NCBI GenBank assembly: GCA_024516155.1 | Contig: JAJJXM010000002.1 | Location: forward strand, 62,001-126,000 | Direction of reading: 5' to 3' | Source of the DNA: Pyronema omphalodes | Taxonomy: Eukaryota > Ascomycota > Pezizomycetes > Pezizales > Pyronemataceae | Length of the DNA stretch: 64,000 nucleotides | In this document: positions 58,969-64,000 of the stretch, piece after piece | Layout: every line of letters starts with the position of its first letter | How positions within the stretch are numbered: position 1 is the stretch's first letter | Notes under the pieces: generated by a model | What the model was told of the DNA's origin: nothing | Databases searched by the model: none | Seen by the model: only the letters and a program-made list of their open reading frames with translations | Translations under genes and position numbers: made by a program

Positions 58969-59453
58969 GTATGCTATCTTATAGTTACTGTATATACTAT
59001 ATTCTATATTCTATATACTGGTTTGGAAAATCTGGGATGAAAAATCTGCTTCAAAAAATCTGTAATTAATGCTAATACTAAAATCTGGAATGAAAATCTA
59101 GGATCTGGAATGGAGATTAATACTAATACTAAAATTTAGGGATAGGAATGAAAATGAAATGAAAGAGACTAATAAAGTGGTTAAAAAAAGGTAGTACAGT
59201 AGTAAGCAAATAGATTACGGGATGGTAGATCTTGGGGTGGTAGATATGATAAATAAAATCTATAATATCGAGACAAGTAAAAGTACCATGTACTCTGTCT
59301 TCTTTTATTATTCATTTGATGGATTACTTTCATAAGCTTAATAGGTTTCATGAATCATCTCTAAAAGTCCTTTGCTAGGAAAGAATACTCTGGAATCTTT
59401 AATCCCACATCTATCCAGATAACAGCCATTTATCCATCCAGTCCATCCAATCC

Positions 59454-59710
59454 ATCCACCAATCCACCAATCCACCAATCCACCAATCCACCAATCCACC
59501 AATCCACCAATCCACCAATCCACCAATCCACCAATCCACCAATCCACCAATCCACCAATCCACCAATCCACCAATCCACCAATCCACCAATCCACCAATC
59601 CACCAATCCACCAATCCATCAATCCACCAATCCACCAATCCACCAATCCACCAATCCACCAATCCACCAATCCACCAATCCACCAATCCACCAATCAACC
59701 AATCCACCAG
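59454..59710. repeat. (CCACCAAT)n minisatellite, about 31 copies
   Basis: 8-bp units CCACCAAT run almost without variation (single changes such as CCATCAAT and CAACCAAT). The minus strand reads open as Trp/Ile/Gly/Leu/Val/Asp repeats only because of the period. Confidence 0.95.
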
Positions 59711-59714
59711 CCCA

Positions 59715-59762
59715 ACCCAACCCATCCATCAACCCAACCCAACCCAACCCAACCCAACCCAT
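59715..59762. repeat. (AACCC)n array
   Basis: Two blocks of CCCAA/AACCC units directly follow the 8-bp array, separated by CATCCATC. Confidence 0.85.
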
Positions 59763-60410
59763 CCACCAGCCTCCTTCACCACACTATCCTACACCATATA
59801 ATCAATCCCCATCTCCCAAGCCGCAGGCACGAGACAGACATGAAACTCAAGTTTTTCATAATCATATTTACCTCAAATTTCAGCGAGTGCTGAACCATGA
59901 CTAAGCTTCCAAACTGCCAGCCGACCGGCGACGGTACATAGAATCGATCAAGCAATCGAGCAATCGAGCAGGCTACTAGAACCTACCAGAACTTGCTAGA
60001 ACCTGCTAGAACTAGTACCGGAAGCTTATTATATCACAATCGGCTGTTCTTATGTCCCAATCATCTGTTCTTATGGCATAATCCCAATCACAATCACAAT
60101 CATCTTTTCTTGGTTTATACTACGAGACTAAAACCGTGATATAGCTAGAGGCAGGGAGATATTTCTTCGTTTGGTTAAGTTGTCTATATGGGGGATGGGA
60201 TATCTGGATCGAGGTAAAAGAAATACTTTATGATTAGTGTAATATAACATATCATATCATATCATATAAGGAAACAATGATTGTGGGGTGTTTTTTTGCT
60301 ACTGTCGTGTTGTGGTGATTTTATTACCGGGTGATTAAAGAAAAGAAAAGAAAGAAAAGAGAAGAGAAGGAAAAGAAACGGTTTTCTTGATAACTTACTT
60401 CCAAAGCAAA

Positions 60411-60435
60411 CGAAGAAGAAGAAGAAGAAGAAGAA

Positions 60436-60467
<32 letters not shown>

Positions 60468-60472
60468 AGAAA
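60411..60472. repeat. (GAA)n microsatellite
   Basis: About 20 GAA triplets with one GAG interruption, preceded by AAAAGAAAAGAAAG purine tract (60335-60378). Confidence 0.95.
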
Positions 60473-60675
60473 AGGAGTAATCAACATACAATTATACCTA
60501 TACCTATACCTATACCTATATCCACAACTATACTTTCAAAAAAAATACAATAGAGGCAGTATATATATATATATAGTATTATTTATAAACATTACTTACA
60601 TATCTTAGCTCTGAAATTGATGGTTGCTCTGTCTGTCTAAAAATGGGTTTTATTTTATGTGTGGGGGGAGGAGGT

Positions 60676-60786
60676 GTTTTTAAGGTGTTTTAAGGTGTTT
60701 TTAAGGTGTTTTCGAGGTGTTTTCGAGGTGTTTTTGAGGTGTTTTTGAGGTGTTTTTAAGGTGTTTTTAAGGTGTTTTCGAGGTTG
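60676..60786. repeat. (AGGTGTTTTTA/CG)n 11-bp array
   Basis: About ten copies of AGGTGTTTTnn with variable spacer TAA, CG, TTG or TTA; period 10-11 bp. Confidence 0.85.
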
Positions 60787-61254
60787 TAATCTGCTATGAG
60801 CGGTTTATGCTTATGCTTGATTCCGGCATTTGTGATGTTACATCATAGTTGTTGGTTATGATTTTACTATGGAGAGTAATTTCGTGGCTCTTGACCCATT
60901 TCAGCATCCCACCATCCCACCATCTCAACACCCCAAACAAGCAAGCATAAAACCATTTATTCTAATCAGGAGATATCACTTCTCTTCTCTTCATTTTAAT
61001 CTCATCACGATGAAAATTTTCAGGATGACTCCAAAGTAACCAGTCCAGCCCTGCCCATCTAATACCAGTCTACATATACAAAAGACTAATTTTACCCCGG
61101 CCCATTGATTCCCAATGCTACTTTTTTTCAAATTCCATTGCTATCATACATCTTTGGTGATTTCCACCTCTTTTGGTTGTTCTCCCTGCAATTGCCACTG
61201 CTACTGCCACAGCTATCGCTACAGCTATGGTTAAACCCCTAGTTCAACTTCATC

Positions 61255-62891
61255 CTACCGACCAAGTTTCGCAGCTCTAACAGTGCCCAAAATATCACCC
61301 ATATCCTGCACAGCCTTATCCGTACCCTGGACGACAACCGTAGGGCCACCCTTACCCTTTCCAGGATTATGTACACCACCCTTTAGAACTCTCTCCGCAA
61401 CTCTTCTAATATCCTCGACCTTCAACTTCTGGATCTCCTCACTCATTTCCTGCGCCGAAACTCTTCTTCCATAAACCTGTACCTGTCTTCCCAAATCCTC
61501 CAGCTCGACCATTCTAGATTCCAGATTCATCAATAAACTTGATCTAAGTTGATTCTTAGCTCTTTCTACTTCTTCTTTATCTAATCCCTTGTAACCACCA
61601 CTCATAAGGTTCTGGAATTCCTTCAAGAGGACATTAATAAGTGCGTGTCCAGCCTCAGGATGGCAGGTGGCTGCAATTCCAAAGAGTCCGGAATCAGTGT
61701 AGGAGTGGTTAAATGTCACTGCTGATTCGATCCATCCGTGGTGGTTAAGGACATTGGTATAGATTCGGGAGTACATTCCTTTTCCTGGACCTCCGGCGGA
61801 AAAGCTACCTCCTCCTCCGAGAAGGGTTTGTAGGACGGCCAACGCATACACATCCGGGTCAGTAATGGGTAATCCCTCGAAGGCTAGGTGAAGATGAAAG
61901 TAGGATGGGAGATGTGTAGGAGCGGTGCTAGGGGGCATGGTTAATAATCCACCGGTGTAATGCGCGGCTTGTTTAGGGGTGAGAAGAGAAGAGAGGATTC
62001 CAGGTGCCGGGGATGGAGGGAGGTGGCCAAAGTATTTCTCCGCAAGCTTTAGTGCGGCTTCATGTTCGACACCGGCGAATGCAACCACCATGCGTTCGGG
62101 GGTATAGAACTGTTTTCTATATTCCTTGATAGTATCGGCGGTGATATGCTGTAACCGTTCCTCGGGACAAAGAAGAGGGTTTCCGAGGGTGTTTCCATGG
62201 AATGCTGTAGAGTGGAGGAGCTCTGGGAGGATAAGCTCCGGCTTGGCCCAGATTTCGGAGATTTCATAAGCGGCGGTTTGAAGCTGTTCCTCAACTTCCG
62301 CTTGGGTTATTACTGGGTCTAATACGGTCTCCGCTAATATTCCGAGCATAGAGGGAACGTCGGTATTGAAAACTGCGGATTGGTACATGATGCTTTCCCG
62401 AGAAGAGGCGCATTGCATGTTGCCACCGAGGCGCTCGAGAGATTCAAGCATAGAGGAGGCGGAACGGGAAGACGTAGACTACATGGTGTTAGCTGGGGAG
62501 CTGGTCTTTGCTTCGTGGTAGTGGTAGAGAGATGCGGATTGGTCGTGTGCTCGGCGGCTTCGGCTTCGGCTTCGGAAGTGTGTTTAACGGACCTTGAAAG
62601 CAAGTCTGTCGATAATATGCGAGCAACCTCTCAACCTGTCTGTCTCATATCGAGAACCGGCATTGACATAAACTCCCAAACCAGAAAAGTGACCTGGCAA
62701 TGCTTCCGTGGCGACTCTCACACCGTTTGGTAGAGTGGTGATGCAATCAAGCTCTTTGACATCCTATTTCCTGGTCAGACTATGAAAATCTACAATATCC
62801 CCCACAACAAGCTTACTCTGCTGCTTCTGGCGGTCGTAAAGAGTCGTCGGCTTCCTTTCGCAGCGCGGAGTCGTGGGAGTGCGCGTAGCAT
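61255..62891 (-). CDS. MAS2: Mitochondrial-processing peptidase subunit alpha
   Basis: Three exons in transcript order, 62891-62817, 62763-62593 and 62478-61255, give 489 aa (I recall about 480 for yeast Mas2). With the beta subunit it removes presequences from imported matrix proteins. Residues 1-25 ([20 protein letters not shown]) are an Arg-rich amphipathic presequence. The M16 fold follows: [31 protein letters not shown] and [14 protein letters not shown]. The HxxEH zinc site of active M16 peptidases is replaced (SHIID), as expected for the alpha subunit. The glycine-rich substrate loop is intact ([20 protein letters not shown], residues about 295-315). Intron 2 uses donor GTCCGT, a weaker match. 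Both splice joins are phase 0 and fall inside conserved motifs, which supports them. Confidence 0.93.
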
Positions 62892-63454
62892 GGTCGGTGA
62901 TGTCGGGTTCGTCGTTTTGGTGAGCAAGTCAGAAGTCAAGATGGGACACCCATGCCAGTCAGCTAGAACAACTCCAGCATAGTCCTCCCTCGACCTCTGC
63001 TTGAGCAGCCGCCAAACCCAAACCAGCCGCCGCCGCTCTTCGCACTCGTCTTGCTTCCGTCGAATTCCCGTCCTCGTCCTCCTCCTCCGCCGTCGTCATT
63101 TGTCTTTTACCGGCTGGATTCTTCATGTGAGCCCCGTTTGAAGCATCAGCAATGTTCATGATACGCGAATTGCTAAAGCGTGGAGGAATCAAAAGAGGTG
63201 AAACAGCACATCAGAGGAGCATCAGCATCAGCAGCTGCGTTTACGCAAGGTGCAACAACCGTGACGAGAACGAGAACGACCATTACAACCGCTACTGCTG
63301 CTTGACGAGACGCTTTAACACGATCAACGTCAAGAACAACTATTTCCACGCGACGAATCCCATCAGTGTTTTTACAACAAATCCTTTTCGAATCAGTACC
63401 CAACTTAGATGCCAAATAAAGCGCTATAGCATCAAAGCTTATACTAAAGAAGAA
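62892..63454. other. Divergent promoter region between MPP alpha and the DEK_C gene
   Basis: 563 bp between opposite starts. Open frames on both strands (77 and 139 codons) overlap each other and show no family resemblance. It contains CATCAGCATCAGCAGC (63220-63236) and a G/A-rich minus-strand leader for MPP alpha. Confidence 0.5.
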
Positions 63455-64000
63455 ATGTCAACGCTTACGCGTGAGTTTCCCATCTCCAAGAGCAGCGCGC
63501 AGAGAAAGGCGCAAACGAGTATTGCAAGGTGGAGACAAAGTCAGGCGGGCGGTCGACGGGCGGGCAGATAGCCAGCTAGGTGAAGCAGCAGTCGCCGCTG
63601 CCATACCGTCAGATCTCCATGACGTAGAGCATTATAGCGAGTATGTAGGAAACTGGATCACCAATGGCTGACCTTTATTCTTCCTTCCAGTTTCCCAAAA
63701 AGATGAGGAGAAGGTACGCGCGCATCCTCTATCCCATTCCCTCGCTGTCGCCAACCGTGCCGAACGGATTCAGATCTCCCAGAACAAGAACAATGGCTAA
63801 GCGATGTTACGAAACAGTTTACACCGCTTATCGATGATATTCTACGAAGCTCGGATCTAAGCACGGTATCCGTCAAAAAGATTAGAAACGCTCTCGCAGA
63901 ACAATGTGGTATTGATTTCACCCCATTAAAGGTGCGTTTACTTGATTTCCTGCTGCGGTGGCTGGGTACTACACTATATGGCTTGCGTGATGCGGCGCGG
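63455..64000 (+). CDS. DEK_C-domain protein, probably DEK_C/SWIB (UAF30-like), 3'-truncated by the window edge
   Basis: Proposed exon 1 is 63455-63470 (MSTLT plus one base, donor GTGAGT). A 220-bp intron follows, with branch GCTGAC and pyrimidine-rich acceptor TTCCTTCCAG. Exon 2 is 63691-63931, in phase; its donor GTGCGT starts an intron that leaves the window. Exon 2 encodes LSQKDEEK, a 23-residue linker and then FTPLIDDILRSSDLSTVSV and KKIRNALAEQCGIDFTPLK. This is the DEK C-terminal-domain pattern (ILxxxDLxTVSxKxVRxAL) that in fungi usually precedes one or more SWIB/MDM2 domains in chromatin or RNA polymerase I factors. The SWIB part would lie downstream and is not visible. Exon 2 has no in-frame Met, so a spliced start is required. 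The 16-nt exon is the best candidate but is not certain. Confidence 0.55.

Larger units (their letters stand above)
56593..61254. other. Minisatellite- and microsatellite-dominated intergenic region
   Basis: There is no credible gene in 4.7 kb. Arrays in order: T-rich and GTTTTGCTTT text (56690-56960), GAATCTGAATCC units (57164-57210), GGGATTT (57233-57295), GATGGGGG (57358-57435), ATTAGGTT and TCATAG units (57478-57640), CCAGAGCT (57647-57675), GAAGACGAAAA (57675-57715), ATCATTATT (57855-57985), GGAACAATTTA (58030-58075), CCAGAAG (two arrays), CCCAAG (58318-58353), TGCTAC, CCACCAAT, AACCC, GAA, CTATAC, TA and AGGTGTTTT. Long ORFs over these are products of repeat periodicity. Confidence 0.85.

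Noticed and set aside
58789..59040. Poly-leucine ORF
   Set aside because: It is entirely the TGCTAC microsatellite.
59338..59725. Minus-strand ORFs rich in Trp-Ile-Gly-Gly-Leu-Val-Asp
   Set aside because: This is the translation of an 8-bp minisatellite lacking stop codons on that strand, and two frames are open in parallel.
62959..63571. Overlapping ORFs on both strands between MPP alpha and the DEK_C gene
   Set aside because: No recognisable domain, mutually overlapping, and located in the required promoter region of two divergent genes.
1..64000. CRISPR arrays, bacterial-type operons, rRNA genes
   Set aside because: None seen. The tandem repeats lack unique spacers of constant length, and gene structure is eukaryotic throughout.

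Overview
The window is nuclear DNA of a filamentous ascomycete (Pezizomycotina). The evidence is short GT-AG introns (mostly 46-220 bp) with CTAAC/CTGAC-like branch sites, together with typical fungal families: a PDR-type ABC transporter, a Zn2Cys6 regulator, an NPP1-domain secreted protein, an AA9 lytic polysaccharide monooxygenase, fungal EAF1/VID21 and a 161-residue tropomyosin. Low gene density (14 genes in 64 kb) and very heavy simple-sequence content would fit an early-diverging class such as Orbiliomycetes or Pezizomycetes, but that placement is inference.

Layout. 1-3555: 3' part of a PDR/ABCG multidrug transporter (+). 3556-10312: long gene-poor stretch. 10313-12957: five-exon Zn2Cys6 transcription factor (+). 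12958-17978: gene-poor, with faint repeat relics. 17979-18830: NPP1/NLP-family secreted protein (+). 18831-20919: no recognised gene, but a striking inverted repeat and a pyrimidine-rich leader-like stretch. 20920-22839: F-box-like protein (-). 24225-26356: peptide N-glycanase A (PNGase A)-type protein (+). 26595-28067: MAK11-like WD40 ribosome-biogenesis factor (-), divergent from 28681-34501, EAF1/VID21 of the NuA4 complex (+). 35387-38571: acidic protein with about 12 internal repeats (-). 39436-42766: unknown seven-exon gene (-). 43638-45027: AA9 LPMO with an apparent one-base frameshift (-). 45028-50813: microsatellite-rich intergenic DNA. 50814-51587: UBC1-type E2 (-). 52830-53619: tropomyosin (-). 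54902-56592: uncharacterised conserved-looking fungal protein (+). 56593-61254: an exceptional run of mini- and microsatellites. 61255-62891: mitochondrial processing peptidase alpha (-). 63455-end: start of a DEK_C-type (probably DEK_C/SWIB) protein (+).

The genes form no evident pathway cluster. Housekeeping genes (MAK11, EAF1, UBC1, tropomyosin, MPP alpha) are interspersed with secreted or environment-facing genes (ABC transporter, NLP, AA9 LPMO) and lineage-specific proteins. All exon joins were derived by eye from splice consensus, reading phase and remembered family patterns. In every complete multi-exon gene except the AA9 gene the joined length is a multiple of three.
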